This document shows positions 49,906-59,526 of a DNA stretch of 64,000 nt, piece by piece. Source of the DNA: Nisaea sediminum (GTDB taxonomy: Bacteria > Pseudomonadota > Alphaproteobacteria > Thalassobaculales > Thalassobaculaceae); NCBI RefSeq assembly GCF_014904705.1, contig NZ_JACZCQ010000003.1, positions 558,001 through 622,000 of the forward strand, written 5' to 3'. The translations under genes and the position numbers were made by a program. Under the pieces are notes generated by a model, which was not told the origin of the DNA, searched no databases, and saw only the letters and a program-made list of their open reading frames with translations. Each line of letters begins with the position of its first letter. Position 1 is the stretch's first letter.

Positions 49906-50682
49906 ATGCAGGCGCCGAAATCGATCCTGATCACCGGCGCCTCCAGCGGGATCGGCGCCGCGCTCGCTGCCACCTATGCCGCGCCGGGCGTGACCCTCTT
50001 TCTCGGCGGCCGGGACGAAGCGCGCCTGGCGGAGGTCGCCGAAACCTGCGCGGCGAAGGGCGCCTCCGTTCATAGCTGCCGGATCGACGTCACCGACCGG
50101 GCCGGAATGGACCGCTGGATCGACGAAGCCGACACCCTGGCGCCTCTGGACCTCGTCATCGCCAATGCCGGGATATCCCTCGGCACCGGCGACGGCGGCC
50201 CGGAACCCGCCGAGCAGGTCCGGAGGCTCTACGCGGTCAATGTCGACGGGGTTATGAACACCGTGCTTCCGGCGCTGGACAGGATGCGCCCGCGCGGCTC
50301 CGGGCAGATCGCCATCATGAGTTCTCTCGCCGGCTTCCGGGGCTTTCCCGGCGCCCCGGCCTATTGCGGCTCCAAGGCCGCGGTCCGGGTGTTCGGCGAG
50401 GGCCTGAGGCCGATGGCGGCGCGCGAAGGGATCGGCGTCAGCGTGATCTGCCCCGGCTATGTCCGCTCCCCGATGACCGCGGTGAACGACTTCCCGATGC
50501 CGTTTCTGCAGGATGTCCACAAGGCGGCGGAGAAGATCCGACGCGGGCTCGCCCGCAACAAGCCGCGGATCGCCTTTCCCTGGCCGCTCTACGCCACCGT
50601 GCTGCTCCTGCAGACACTGCCGCCCGCCTGGATCGACGGTCTCATGGGACGCCTGCCGACCAAGGGGTCGTCCGGCCACTGA
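49906..50682 (+). CDS. SDR family oxidoreductase
   Basis: 258 residues. NAD(P)-binding TGASSGIG (residues ~10-17), NAG (IANAGIS), catalytic Ser (MSSLAG), Tyr and Lys (YCGSK). The C-terminal part has a hydrophobic segment (WPLYATVLLLQTLPPAW) that could dip into a membrane, as in DltE/YbbO-like SDRs. Substrate unknown. It is divergent from yicC and convergent with trkH, and lies between parts of a normally continuous fab-mltG-yicC-gmk cluster. Confidence 0.88.
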   Translation: MQAPKSILITGASSGIGAALAATYAAPGVTLFLGGRDEARLAEVAETCAAKGASVHSCRIDVTDRAGMDRWIDEADTLAPLDLVIANAGISLGTGDGGPEPAEQVRRLYAVNVDGVMNTVLPALDRMRPRGSGQIAIMSSLAGFRGFPGAPAYCGSKAAVRVFGEGLRPMAAREGIGVSVICPGYVRSPMTAVNDFPMPFLQDVHKAAEKIRRGLARNKPRIAFPWPLYATVLLLQTLPPAWIDGLMGRLPTKGSSGH

Positions 50683-50689
50683 TCCGCGT

Positions 50690-52132
50690 TCAGGTTTTCC
50701 AGAAGTCGCGGTCGAAAGCGACGAGGACCGTGAAGATTTCCAGACGCCCGAGAATCATGATGAAGGACAAAAGGATCTTCGCGCTGTCCGGCAGGCTCTC
50801 GAAGGTTCCCGACGGCCCGACGACCGAGCCCAGTCCCGGCCCGACATTGGTGATCGCCGTCACGCTCGCCGAATAGGACGTGTCGAGATCGAGCCCGAGA
50901 AAGGTCAGCGCGACCGTACTGATCGCGATGGTCGCGACGAACAGGGCGAGAAATGCGAGGACGCCGAACGCGGCCTCCTCCGGCAGCGGACGGCCGTTGA
51001 AGGAGGTCGGCACCACGCGGTGGGGGCTGGTCAGTCTCTTCACATGCGCCTTGATCACCTGGAGCAGCACCTGGAAGCGGTAGATCTTGATCCCGCCCGA
51101 GGTCGAGCCCGAACAGCCGCCGACGAAGGTCAGGACGAGGAACAGGCCGATCGCACCGGCCCCCCATGTCGTGTAGTCGTCGCTGGCGAAGCCCGTCGTG
51201 GTCACGATCGAGGTCACGTTGAAGAAGGTCAGTGTGATCGCCTCGAAGAGGCTGGCCTCGCTCCGCTGGTGTAGCCAGATCCCCGCCGCCAGGCTGACGA
51301 TGCAGAGAAACCCGACAAGGGTCGTGACCTGGCTGTCCCGGAACATCGCCAGGCGATTGCCGCGCGCGACCTTGATGTAGAGGAAGAACGGCACCGCCCC
51401 GGACAGCATGAAGATCGTGCCGGCCCATTGCATCGCGGCGCCCTCGAAATAGCCGAAGGACGCGTCGTGGGTCGAGAAGCCGCCGGTCGAGATCGTCGCC
51501 ATGGCATGGCAGACCGCATCGAACCCCGTCATCCCGAGGGCCCAGAAGGTCGCTGTGCAGAGCGCCGTCAGACAAAGATAGATCAACAGGATATCGACCA
51601 TCATGACCGACCAGCGGGATTCGACCTTGTCGGATGTGTCGGAACTCTCGCTTCGGAACAGCTGCGCCCCGCCGATGCGCATGAACGGCAGCAACACCAC
51701 GGCCATCACGAGAATCCCGATGCCGCCGATCCATTGCAGCAGGGAACGCCAGAGCAGGATGCCGGGCGGCAGCTCGTCGAGACCGGTGAAAACCGTCGAG
51801 CCCGTCGTCGTCAGCCCCGAGGTCGCCTCGAATACCGCATCGGCATAGCCATGCCCGAGACCGAGAAAGGGCAGCGCCGTGAAGAGCGGCAGGACAAGCC
51901 AGCACAGACCCGTCAGCAGGAAAGCGGTGCGCAGAGACATATCGGTCGAGCGCTCGCTCCAGGTCGCGAGGATGACGGAAACGCTGACGAAGCCCATGAA
52001 CGCGGCCGAGCCGGCAAAGACCTTCCAGTCGGGGTTCCCCGCGAGCAGATCGACCAGCATCGGCAACAGGGCGCCGAGGGCCGAGCCAAAGACCACGATA
52101 CCGACAATATGAAAGACAAACTTGATCTGCAT
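50690..52132 (-). CDS. trkH: TrkH-type potassium uptake channel protein
   Basis: 480 residues from the ATG at 52132, with AAGGAG 7 bases upstream; the long extension to 52279 would run into mltG. Four pore loops with selectivity-filter glycines are visible: GLTTTGSTV, ISTGGFST, IVTTTGFAS and ITNVGPGL, in an 8-10 helix membrane protein. It imports K+ with a TrkA-type cytoplasmic partner that is not in the window. The gene follows mltG at 73 bases on the same strand, past a probable terminator. Confidence 0.92.
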   Translation of the reverse strand: MQIKFVFHIVGIVVFGSALGALLPMLVDLLAGNPDWKVFAGSAAFMGFVSVSVILATWSERSTDMSLRTAFLLTGLCWLVLPLFTALPFLGLGHGYADAVFEATSGLTTTGSTVFTGLDELPPGILLWRSLLQWIGGIGILVMAVVLLPFMRIGGAQLFRSESSDTSDKVESRWSVMMVDILLIYLCLTALCTATFWALGMTGFDAVCHAMATISTGGFSTHDASFGYFEGAAMQWAGTIFMLSGAVPFFLYIKVARGNRLAMFRDSQVTTLVGFLCIVSLAAGIWLHQRSEASLFEAITLTFFNVTSIVTTTGFASDDYTTWGAGAIGLFLVLTFVGGCSGSTSGGIKIYRFQVLLQVIKAHVKRLTSPHRVVPTSFNGRPLPEEAAFGVLAFLALFVATIAISTVALTFLGLDLDTSYSASVTAITNVGPGLGSVVGPSGTFESLPDSAKILLSFIMILGRLEIFTVLVAFDRDFWKT

Positions 52133-52160
52133 TTCGGTCTCCTTGACCGTCCAGCAAAAC

Positions 52161-52190
52161 GCCCCGCCCAGCCATTCCGGCAAGCGGGGC
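52161..52190 (-). terminator. Probable terminator between mltG and trkH
   Basis: On the minus strand GCCCCGC (52184-52190) pairs with GCGGGGC (52161-52167), with inner GCC/GGC pairing, followed by GTTTTGC. It would separate trkH from the fab-mltG operon. Confidence 0.6.
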
Positions 52191-52205
52191 GAGGTCAGTG
52201 CACCG

Positions 52206-53174
52206 TCAGTTGGCGTCCCTGATCTTGCGCCATTTCCGGACGTTGCGGTTGTGTTCCTGCAAGGTCCGCGCAAAAGCATGCCCGCCGGTCCCGTCGGCGA
52301 CGAAATAGAGGTAGTCCGTTTCCACCGGGTTCATCACTGCACGGATCGCGTCGATCCCGGGATTGGCGATCGGGGTCGGCGGCAAACCGTCGATAACATA
52401 TGTGTTGTAAGGCGTTTCACCTTTCAGGTCGCCGCGGGTCAGGGGGCGGTCGAGGCCCTCGGGAGAAATCCCGTAGAGGACCGTCGGATCGGATTGCAAG
52501 CGCATGCCTTTCCGCAGCCGGTTGACAAAGACCCCGGCCACCAGCCCCCGCTCGCGCGCAATCCCCGTCTCCCGTTCGACGATCGAGGCAAGAATCAGCG
52601 CATCCTCAGGCGCGTCGAACGGAAGGTCCGGTGCCCGCATCTCCCAATTCCGGGAAAGAGCGCCGCGCATCGACTCCTGCATCCGTGCCAAGAGATCGGC
52701 GCGCTGGTCGCCATAGGAAAAGTGATAGGTTTCCGGAAGCAGCGTGCCTTCCTTTGGAACCGCGACATCGCCGAACAGACCTTCCGCGCGCTGCAGGCGA
52801 TCCACCACCTCCGCCGAGGTCAGCCCTTCCGGAATGGTCAGCCGGCGCACGACGGTCTTGCCGGAAGCGAGGATATCCATCACCTCCCGCGGGCTGGCCT
52901 TCGCCGGAATATGATACTCACCGGCCCTGAGCGAACGGGCTTTCTCGAAGGCCCGCGCACCGATCGCGAAGATATAGTCGTGGCGGATAATTCCGGCGCC
53001 CCGCAAGACCGAGGCGATGCCGTCCAGCCCGGTTCCCGCGGGTATGATCACGTTCCGGGCCACCTGGAGCGGCCCGGGTCCGGTGAACTGGGCATAGCCC
53101 CAGGCGAGGACGACCGCCGCCGCGACCGCCAGAACGGTGCCCCCCGATATCAGCCGGAGCACTGCCCGACCCAC
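52206..53174 (-). CDS. mltG: Endolytic murein transglycosylase MltG
   Basis: 322 residues from a GTG with GGAG 9 bases upstream, placed 6 bases after fabF. An N-terminal helix (ISGGTVLAVAAAVVLAWGYA) anchors it in the inner membrane. A LysM-like segment (VIIPAGTGLDGIASVLRGAGII) precedes the YceG domain, whose catalytic Glu200 sits in ILASIVERETG; QSDPTVLYGI and TPYNTYVIDGLPPTPIANPG follow. It cuts nascent glycan strands and sets their length. Linkage to fabF is standard in alphaproteobacteria. Confidence 0.94.
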   Translation of the reverse strand: MGRAVLRLISGGTVLAVAAAVVLAWGYAQFTGPGPLQVARNVIIPAGTGLDGIASVLRGAGIIRHDYIFAIGARAFEKARSLRAGEYHIPAKASPREVMDILASGKTVVRRLTIPEGLTSAEVVDRLQRAEGLFGDVAVPKEGTLLPETYHFSYGDQRADLLARMQESMRGALSRNWEMRAPDLPFDAPEDALILASIVERETGIARERGLVAGVFVNRLRKGMRLQSDPTVLYGISPEGLDRPLTRGDLKGETPYNTYVIDGLPPTPIANPGIDAIRAVMNPVETDYLYFVADGTGGHAFARTLQEHNRNVRKWRKIRDAN

Positions 53175-53180
53175 GGGGCG

Positions 53181-54446
53181 TTACTCCGGTGCGGAGAAAA
53201 TCAGGGACGCGTTGGTGCCACCGAAGCCAAAGGAGTTCGACAGGGCGTGCTTCACCTTGCGCTCCTTCGCTTTCAGCGGAACGAGATCGGCCGCGCCGAC
53301 CTTCTCCGACGGATTGTTCAGGTTGAGCGTCGGCGGCAGGATGCCGCGCTGAATTGCCAGCACGGAATAAATCGCCTCGACCGCGCCCGCGGCCCCGAGC
53401 AGGTGACCGATGGCCGACTTTGTCGAGGACATGGACGCACCGCCAAGATCGTCACCCATCAGCCGCTTCACGGCGCCAAGCTCGATCATGTCACCGAGTG
53501 GCGTCGAGGTGCCGTGGGCATTGATGTAGCCGATCTGGTCCGGCGCGAGGCCCGCCCGCTTCAGCGCCGCCTTCATCGCGCGATAGCCGCCATTTCCGTC
53601 ATCGGCCGGCGCGGTGATGTGATGCGCGTCGCCGGACATGCCGTAACCCGTCACCTCGGCGTAGATCTTCGCACCGCGCTTCTTGGCGTGTTCGTATTCT
53701 TCCAGGACGACGCAGCCGCCTCCCTCGCCCATGACGAAGCCGTCACGGCCCTCGTCCCACGGACGCGAGGCCTCTGCCGGCGTGTCGTTGAAGCCGGTGG
53801 AAAGTGCCCGGGCAGCGGCGAAACCGGCAATGCCGAGACGGCAGACCGCAGCTTCCGCGCCGCCGGCGACCATAACGTCGGCATCGTCCAGCATGATCAG
53901 CCGCGCCGCGTCGCCGATGGCGTGGGCGCCGGTCGCACAGGCCGTCACGACCGCGTGGTTCGGACCGCGAAACTTGTAGCGGATAGAGACATGGCCCGAG
54001 ATCAGGTTGATCAGCGCGGCCGGAATAAAGAACGGGCTGATCCGGCGCGGACCGCGCTCGAGCAGCAATTGTTCGGTACTGGCGATGCTGGTGAGACCGC
54101 CGATACCGGAACCGATCAGCACGCCGGTGCGGTCCTGGTCTTCCTCACCTTCCGGCAACCAGCCGGAATCCTTCACGGCCTGATCGGCGGCGGCCATGCC
54201 GAGCATGATGAAACGGTCGACCTTGCGTTGTTCTTTCGGCTCGAGATAGGCGTCCGGATTGAACAATCCGTCCCCACCTTCGCCTTGCGGAATGACTCCC
54301 GCGATCTTGGCAGGCAGATCGGAGACATCGAATTCGTCGATGCTTCTGATTCCGGAGTCCCCGTTGATCAGCCGGGTCCAATTATGCTCGACCCCGTCCC
54401 CGAGGGGCGTGACCATACCAAGTCCGGTAACAACAACGCGTCTCAT
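53181..54446 (-). CDS. fabF: Beta-ketoacyl-ACP synthase II
   Basis: 421 residues from the ATG at 54446 (a GTG three bases earlier is equally possible). Thiolase-fold condensing enzyme with Cys170 (VTACATGAHAI), His in NAHGTSTPLGD, Lys in STKSAIGHLLGA and the C-terminal NSFGFGGTNASLIF. It elongates acyl-ACP with malonyl-ACP. Operon order fabD-fabG-acpP-fabF-mltG. Confidence 0.96.
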   Translation of the reverse strand: MRRVVVTGLGMVTPLGDGVEHNWTRLINGDSGIRSIDEFDVSDLPAKIAGVIPQGEGGDGLFNPDAYLEPKEQRKVDRFIMLGMAAADQAVKDSGWLPEGEEDQDRTGVLIGSGIGGLTSIASTEQLLLERGPRRISPFFIPAALINLISGHVSIRYKFRGPNHAVVTACATGAHAIGDAARLIMLDDADVMVAGGAEAAVCRLGIAGFAAARALSTGFNDTPAEASRPWDEGRDGFVMGEGGGCVVLEEYEHAKKRGAKIYAEVTGYGMSGDAHHITAPADDGNGGYRAMKAALKRAGLAPDQIGYINAHGTSTPLGDMIELGAVKRLMGDDLGGASMSSTKSAIGHLLGAAGAVEAIYSVLAIQRGILPPTLNLNNPSEKVGAADLVPLKAKERKVKHALSNSFGFGGTNASLIFSAPE

Positions 54447-54517
54447 CACCAGGGCATTTCCAGAAATGTCATGGGACCCCGGGCGGCACCAACCGCCCGA
54501 GGGGAATCGATAGCCGG

Positions 54518-54754
54518 TTAGTTGGACGACTGCTCGATGAAGGTGATCGCGTCCTTGACGGTCAGGATCTTTTCGGCGGCATCGTCCGGAATTTCGACGC
54601 CAAACTCTTCTTCGAACGCCATGACAAGTTCAACCGTGTCGAGGCTGTCCGCCCCGAGGTCGTCGATGAAGCTCGCGGAATCAACCACCTTGGCCTCGTC
54701 AACGCCGAGATGCTCGACCACGATCTTCTTCACGCTAGCGGCGACGTCACTCAT
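54518..54754 (-). CDS. acpP: Acyl carrier protein
   Basis: 78 residues, acidic. Ser37 in [13 protein letters not shown] carries the phosphopantetheine arm. It shuttles growing acyl chains among the fab enzymes. It is 71 bases ahead of fabF. The 243-base gap from fabG suggests its own promoter, as is common for acpP. Confidence 0.97.
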   Translation of the reverse strand: MSDVAASVKKIVVEHLGVDEAKVVDSASFIDDLGADSLDTVELVMAFEEEFGVEIPDDAAEKILTVKDAITFIEQSSN

Positions 54755-54997
54755 TTTTGTTTTCCTCGAATCTTAAGCTCTACGGTTTTACCGGCAGCAC
54801 GTCTGCGTTTACCGGCCTCAATATACCCCAAGAAACGCGCATTCCGTCATGGAGTAAGAAACACTTTGGCAGTACGCCTATGCGGGGCGGCGGGATACCA
54901 CACTTTTTTTTAATTGCCTAGCATCAGAAATCCCGGCGCCGCATCCCCGAAACAGCCGGAAGCGCGCGCGACTCGCCCGCTCTCCCGCTCCGCTCGG
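54755..54997 (-). promoter_or_regulatory. Gap between fabG and acpP, probable acpP promoter region
   Basis: 243 bases with an A/T run (eight T's at about 54903-54911 on the plus strand) about 150 bases before the acpP start. I cannot name -35/-10 hexamers with confidence. No gene seen. Confidence 0.35.
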
Positions 54998-55738
54998 TCA
55001 GAGCATCGCCATCCCGCCATTCACGTGAATGGTTGCCCCGGTCACATAGGCCGCTTCCTCGGACGCAAGGTAGACCACAGACGCGGCGATGTCCTCGGGC
55101 GTACCGAGTCTGCCCGCGGGCACCCCGGCGAGCAGCTTCTCATGCTGTGCCTCGTCGAGCACATCGGTCATCGCCGTCTTGATGAAGCCCGGCGCGACGA
55201 TGTTGGCCGTGATGCCACGATTGGCGACTTCCTGGGCGAGCGATTTGGTGAACCCGACCATGCCGGCCTTGGAGGCGGCGTAGTTCGCCTGCCCCGGATT
55301 GCCGGTCGCGCCGACGATGGAGGAAATCCCGACGATACGGCCCCAGCGGCGCTTCATCATGCCGCGCAGCAGGGCACGGGAGAGGCGGAAGCCCGAGGTT
55401 AGGTTCACGTTCAGCACGCTTTCCCAGTCCTCGTCCTTCATCCGCAGCATAAGCCCGTCTTTGGTGACGCCGGCATTGTTGATGAGGATGTCGATTCCAT
55501 CGGACGCGACCTCTTCCGCCGTCTTGGCCAGAGCGGCGACCGATTCTGCATCGCCGAGATTGGCGGTCACGACATGGGCGCGGCTGCCGAGCTCGTCGGC
55601 CAGCGCCTGCAGCGCCGCCTCGCGCGTTCCCGACAGCACCACTTCGGCGCCCTGCGCATGCAGCGCCTTGGCGATCGCATTGCCGATACCGCCGCTCGCG
55701 CCTGTCACCAGGGCCGATTTTCCATCTAGACGAAACAT
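54998..55738 (-). CDS. fabG: 3-oxoacyl-ACP reductase
   Basis: 246 residues. NADP-binding VTGASGGIG (residues 11-19), NNAG (87-90), catalytic Ser139/140 (ISSIVG), Tyr153 and Lys157 (YAASKAG), and a C-terminal TGATIHVNGGMAM. It reduces beta-ketoacyl-ACP. It follows fabD by 38 bases. Confidence 0.96.
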   Translation of the reverse strand: MFRLDGKSALVTGASGGIGNAIAKALHAQGAEVVLSGTREAALQALADELGSRAHVVTANLGDAESVAALAKTAEEVASDGIDILINNAGVTKDGLMLRMKDEDWESVLNVNLTSGFRLSRALLRGMMKRRWGRIVGISSIVGATGNPGQANYAASKAGMVGFTKSLAQEVANRGITANIVAPGFIKTAMTDVLDEAQHEKLLAGVPAGRLGTPEDIAASVVYLASEEAAYVTGATIHVNGGMAML

Positions 55739-55776
55739 ATGTCTTCTCCCTCGCCCGTTCCCGGGTCGACCAGACC

Positions 55777-56727
55777 TTAAAGGGTTTCGAGAAACGCCGC
55801 GATCTCTTCCGGCGTGCCGACGGCCCGCCCGGCGAGCGAGCGGTCGATCCGCTTTGCAAGTCCGGTCAGAACCTTGCCGGAGCCGAGTTCGACGATCTCG
55901 GTGACGCCCTGCCCAGCAAGCCAGAGCACCGACTCGCGCCAGCGCACCATGCCCGTCACCTGTTCGACCAGTCGGGTGCGAATCTCGCGCGGATCGCTGA
56001 TCTTGTCGGCCAGCACGTTCGCGACCAGCGGCACGACTGGCTGCCGCAGGTCGGTGGTCGCCAGCGCCTCGGCCATCGCGTCAGCCGCCGGGGCCATCAG
56101 GCCGCAATGGAAGGGGGCGCTGACCGGAAGCAGTACGCTCTTCCGCGCGCCCTTCTCCGCCGCCGCCGCGACCGCCTTCTCGACCGCCGCCTTGGAGCCG
56201 CTGATCACCACCTGGCCCTCGGCATTATCGTTCGCGATATCGCAGACCCCGCCATCGGCCGCACCGGCCGCCGCGACTTCCTGCGCGAGCTCAAGCGAAA
56301 CGCCCAGCAGTGCAGCCATCGCGCCCTCGCCTACCGGAACCGCGGTCTGCATGGACTCGCCGCGCAGCCGCAGCAGCTTCGCCGCGTCGGCGACGTCCAG
56401 CGCGCCGGCCGCCGCGAGGGCGGAATACTCGCCGAGGGAATGCCCCGCGACGTAGCTCGCCATGTCCCCGATCGACTTGCCGCTCTCGGCCTCCAGGACC
56501 CGGACCACCGCAAGGCTTACCGCCATCAGCGCCGGCTGAGCGTTACGAGTCAGGACGAGCTCCTCTTCCGGCCCCTCGAACATCAGCCGGGACAGGGGCT
56601 CGCCCAACGCATCGTCAACCTGCTCGAAAACCTCGCGCGCGGCGCCGTAGGCCTCGGCGAGCGCTTTGCCCATTCCGACCGCCTGGGAACCCTGGCCGGG
56701 AAACGTGAATGCGCGAACCGTCGTCAT
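55777..56727 (-). CDS. fabD: Malonyl-CoA:ACP transacylase
   Basis: 316 residues. PGQGSQAVGMG at the start, nucleophile Ser97 in AGHSLGEYSALAAAG, Arg in LRLRGESMQ, His in VSAPFHCGLM and the C-terminal VELGSGKVLTGLAKRI. It loads malonyl onto ACP. First gene of the fab operon, divergent from rpsF. Confidence 0.96.
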   Translation of the reverse strand: MTTVRAFTFPGQGSQAVGMGKALAEAYGAAREVFEQVDDALGEPLSRLMFEGPEEELVLTRNAQPALMAVSLAVVRVLEAESGKSIGDMASYVAGHSLGEYSALAAAGALDVADAAKLLRLRGESMQTAVPVGEGAMAALLGVSLELAQEVAAAGAADGGVCDIANDNAEGQVVISGSKAAVEKAVAAAAEKGARKSVLLPVSAPFHCGLMAPAADAMAEALATTDLRQPVVPLVANVLADKISDPREIRTRLVEQVTGMVRWRESVLWLAGQGVTEIVELGSGKVLTGLAKRIDRSLAGRAVGTPEEIAAFLETL

Positions 56728-57034
56728 GTTTGAAATCCTTGTATTTTAACCAAGGTATCGTTCTGTCCTTCCGCGCCGGGCCTCGCGCCCGCATGAAGGC
56801 GGCGTATGCTCCACGCCCTCTTTATCAGCGGCGCCAAAGAGAACGAGCCGGAAAAGCGCTGTCAAGCGGAACCGTCTCTCAGGTTGCACGCCTTGGGGTT
56901 TTGTGTATATTCCGCCGGTCCCGCGCTAAGGCACCCCGGTGCCGGGGCGGGATATTACATAACTCCTTGCCGGCAGAGCCGGCTTAGCAGCGTCCCTTTG
57001 AACGGGGCGTTCTGATTATCCGTAAGGAGATAAA
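56728..57034 (+). promoter_or_regulatory. Divergent fabD/rpsF region with rpsF promoter and leader
   Basis: 307 bases without a gene. A sigma-70-like promoter is visible at 56884-56911. The transcript would carry a leader of about 115 bases with GC-rich hairpins (GCCGGC-AGA-GCCGGC and others), ending in AAGGAG before the rpsF ATG. The fabD promoter should lie near 56740-56790 but is not clear. Confidence 0.6.
56884..56911 (+). promoter_or_regulatory. Sigma-70-type promoter of the rpsF operon
   Basis: TTGCAC (56884-56889), 16-base spacer, TATATT (56906-56911), in the correct direction and about 125 bases ahead of rpsF. Confidence 0.65.
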
Positions 57035-57523
57035 ATGCCTCTCTATGAGTGCGTGTTCATTGCACGCCAGGACATCTCGTCCGCCCAAGCCGAGCAGCTC
57101 ACCAGCGATTTCTCCGAGATCATCACCAACATGGGTGGTGAGATCAAGAACACCGAATCCTGGGGCCTGCGCTCCCTCGCTTACAAGATCAAGAAGAACC
57201 GCAAGGGCCATTACGTGCTGATGCACGTCGATGCCCCGTCCGATGCCATCCTCGAGATGGAACGGCAGATGCGCATCAACGAAGACGTGCTGCGCTACAT
57301 CAGCCTGCGCATCGAGGAAGTGCCGGAAGGCCAATCCGCGATTCTTCTCGCCAAGTCCGAACGCAGCGACCGCGGTGGCCGTGGCGGCCGTCCGGGTGGC
57401 GGCCGGTTCGACCGTGGCGACCGTCCGGAACGCGGTGACCGTCCGGAACGTGGTGACCGTCCGGATCGCGGCGACCGCTTCGACCGCGGCGACCGTGACA
57501 ACAGCGAAGCCCAGGGAGACTGA
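57035..57523 (+). CDS. rpsF: Ribosomal protein S6 with Arg/Gly/Asp-rich tail
   Basis: 162 residues. Residues 1-95 are S6 (PLYECVFIARQDISSAQ, NTESWGLRSLAYKIKKNRKGHYVLMHVDAP). The tail from ~110 consists of GDRPERGDRPERGDRPDRGDR-like repeats, richer than in most S6 proteins (95-135 residues), though alphaproteobacteria often have charged S6 tails. S6 pairs with S18 on 16S rRNA. AAGGAG is at ideal spacing. First gene of the rpsF-rpsR-DUF2232-rplI operon. Confidence 0.96.
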   Translation: MPLYECVFIARQDISSAQAEQLTSDFSEIITNMGGEIKNTESWGLRSLAYKIKKNRKGHYVLMHVDAPSDAILEMERQMRINEDVLRYISLRIEEVPEGQSAILLAKSERSDRGGRGGRPGGGRFDRGDRPERGDRPERGDRPDRGDRFDRGDRDNSEAQGD

Positions 57524-57526
57524 TCC

Positions 57527-57781
57527 ATGAGCACTCTTACGATTTCCCGCGCCGCCGTTCGCAAGCCGTTCATGCGCCGCCGCAAGTCCTGCCCGTTCTC
57601 CGGCCCGAATGCGCCGCAGATCGACTACAAGGACATCAAGCTGCTGCAGCGCTTCCTGTCCGAACGCGGCAAGATCGTTCCGAGCCGCATCACGGCCGTT
57701 TCGGCCAAGAAGCAGCGTGAGCTGGCGAAAGCCATCAAGCGCGCCCGCTTCATGGCCCTGCTGCCGTACGTGCTCAGCTAA
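57527..57781 (+). CDS. rpsR: Ribosomal protein S18
   Basis: 84 residues, strongly basic. [65 protein letters not shown] is the S18 core. It begins 3 bases after rpsF. Confidence 0.97.
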   Translation: MSTLTISRAAVRKPFMRRRKSCPFSGPNAPQIDYKDIKLLQRFLSERGKIVPSRITAVSAKKQRELAKAIKRARFMALLPYVLS

Positions 57782-57823
57782 GGGATCAGCCGACACCTGC
57801 TTTCGCGGGTTCGACGAGGCAAG

Positions 57824-58813
57824 ATGTGGTCAAAGTGGTTTCCCATAGGAGCGGCGGCACTCGCGAGCGCGCTCATGTATCTCTCCACGATCCTCGGATC
57901 GTTCGGAGCGATTCTGCTCGCCTTCCTGTCTCCGCTTCCGCTCTTCGCCCTCTCGCTTGCGCGGGGGTGGATTGCGGGACTGACCGCTACCCTGGTTGCG
58001 GGGGCGATCGTTCTGCTCGCCGCCAATTCCATGGCCGGCCTGTTCTTCGTGATCATTTCCGGTCTGCCGGCGGTGCTGCTGACACGCAAGGCGTTGTTGG
58101 CGAGACCGCTGAACGACGATCCGGAGAGCACGGAACTCGAATGGTATCCGGCCGGCATGCTGGTTATGTGGCTGACGGCGCTCCCCGCGGTGGGATTGCT
58201 GACGGCCGTTCTGGTCGCGGGCCTGCAGGGTCCGGGTCTGGAAGCCATGGTCCGGACCGAGGTCGAGGGGATGTTCAATGCGATGGGAACGGCGAGCGAA
58301 GGGATCTTCGCCCTGCCCCAGGAACAGGTGGACGCCCTTATAAACCTCACAGTTGCCGTTCTACCCGGCATTGCCGGACTGCAATGGTCCATGCTGACCC
58401 TCGTCAACGGCCTTCTGGCCCAGGGCGTGCTCGCACGCTTCGACGCCAATCTGAGGCCGTCGCCCCGAATGCGGGACATCCGATTGCCGGTCTGGGCGCC
58501 CTTCCCGCTCGCCATCGCTGCTCTGGCGGCGATGCTCGCGGATGGAGCCCTCGGCTATCTCGGCTGGAACGCGGTGCCGATCCTGTGTCTGCCCTTCTTG
58601 CTCTCCGGTCTCGGGCTCGTCCATGCCCTCGCCGGAGCGTCGAACGGCAAGCGTTGGCTTCTGCCTGCCACCTATACGCTGATGATTCTGTCCTTCGTTC
58701 CCTACCTGGCATCCTTCCTTCAGCTCGTTTGGATACTGCTTATCCTGGCGGGACTGGTGGATCACTGGGCGGATCTGAAAGGGCGGATCGCACGGAATTC
58801 GAATCAAACGTGA
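57824..58813 (+). CDS. DUF2232 integral membrane protein
   Basis: 329 residues with about eight hydrophobic segments and no signal peptide. The N-terminal [30 protein letters not shown] and the central [22 protein letters not shown] are typical of DUF2232, a family found between rpsR and rplI in many bacteria. Its function is unknown. It starts 42 bases after rpsR. Confidence 0.88.
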   Translation: MWSKWFPIGAAALASALMYLSTILGSFGAILLAFLSPLPLFALSLARGWIAGLTATLVAGAIVLLAANSMAGLFFVIISGLPAVLLTRKALLARPLNDDPESTELEWYPAGMLVMWLTALPAVGLLTAVLVAGLQGPGLEAMVRTEVEGMFNAMGTASEGIFALPQEQVDALINLTVAVLPGIAGLQWSMLTLVNGLLAQGVLARFDANLRPSPRMRDIRLPVWAPFPLAIAALAAMLADGALGYLGWNAVPILCLPFLLSGLGLVHALAGASNGKRWLLPATYTLMILSFVPYLASFLQLVWILLILAGLVDHWADLKGRIARNSNQT

Positions 58814-58880
58814 TCCCGGTCGGAACCGGCCCGCGCCGCAGCTTCGCGGCAGAGGCCCCGGCCACAAAGGAGTAAGAGAA

Positions 58881-59495
58881 ATGGAAGTCATTCTTCTGGA
58901 GCGTATCGAACGTCTCGGCCAGATGGGCGACGTCGTTAACGTGAAGCCGGGCTTCGCCCGCAACTTCCTGCTGCCCCAGGGCAAGGCCCTTCGTGCGAGC
59001 AAGAACAACCTGACCCACTTCGAAGGCCAGCGCGCCCAGCTCGAAGCGGAAAACCTCGAGCGCAAGGGTGAGGCCGAACAGGTCGCGACCAAGCTCGCGG
59101 GCATGGTGGTTCCGGTGATCCGGGCCGCCGGCGACAGCGGCCAGCTCTACGGCTCCGTCACCTCCCGCGACATCGCGGACGCGGTCACCGCCGGGGGCGT
59201 CACCGTCAGCAAGCGCCAGGTCGTGCTCGACCGCGCCCTGAAGATGCTCGGCCTCGAAGAGATCCGCGTCGTGCTGCATCCGGAAGTGTCGGTGAACATC
59301 ACCGTCAACATCGCCCGCAGCGCCGACGAAGCCGAACAGCAGAAACTCCTTGGCCGTGCCGTCGGCACCGAAGAAGCCGAGGAAGCCGAGGAAGAGGAAG
59401 AAGCCCAGTTGACGGCCGAAGCCGCTTCCGAGCTGCTTGAGGAAGGCCTTGCCGAGGCGGCCGCCGACGAGGAAGAGAAGCCTGCGGAGGCCTGA
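58881..59495 (+). CDS. rplI: Ribosomal protein L9 with acidic tail
   Basis: 204 residues. [37 protein letters not shown]-type N-domain, long connecting helix ([21 protein letters not shown]) and C-domain ([16 protein letters not shown]). From ~155 the protein is a Glu/Ala-rich tail, about 50 residues beyond the usual 150. It carries a charge opposite to the S6 tail in the same operon. GGAGTAAGAG precedes the ATG. Confidence 0.95.
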   Translation: MEVILLERIERLGQMGDVVNVKPGFARNFLLPQGKALRASKNNLTHFEGQRAQLEAENLERKGEAEQVATKLAGMVVPVIRAAGDSGQLYGSVTSRDIADAVTAGGVTVSKRQVVLDRALKMLGLEEIRVVLHPEVSVNITVNIARSADEAEQQKLLGRAVGTEEAEEAEEEEEAQLTAEAASELLEEGLAEAAADEEEKPAEA

Positions 59496-59526
59496 GCCTT
59501 TTCGCGTCTCTCACCAACTGTTCCGG

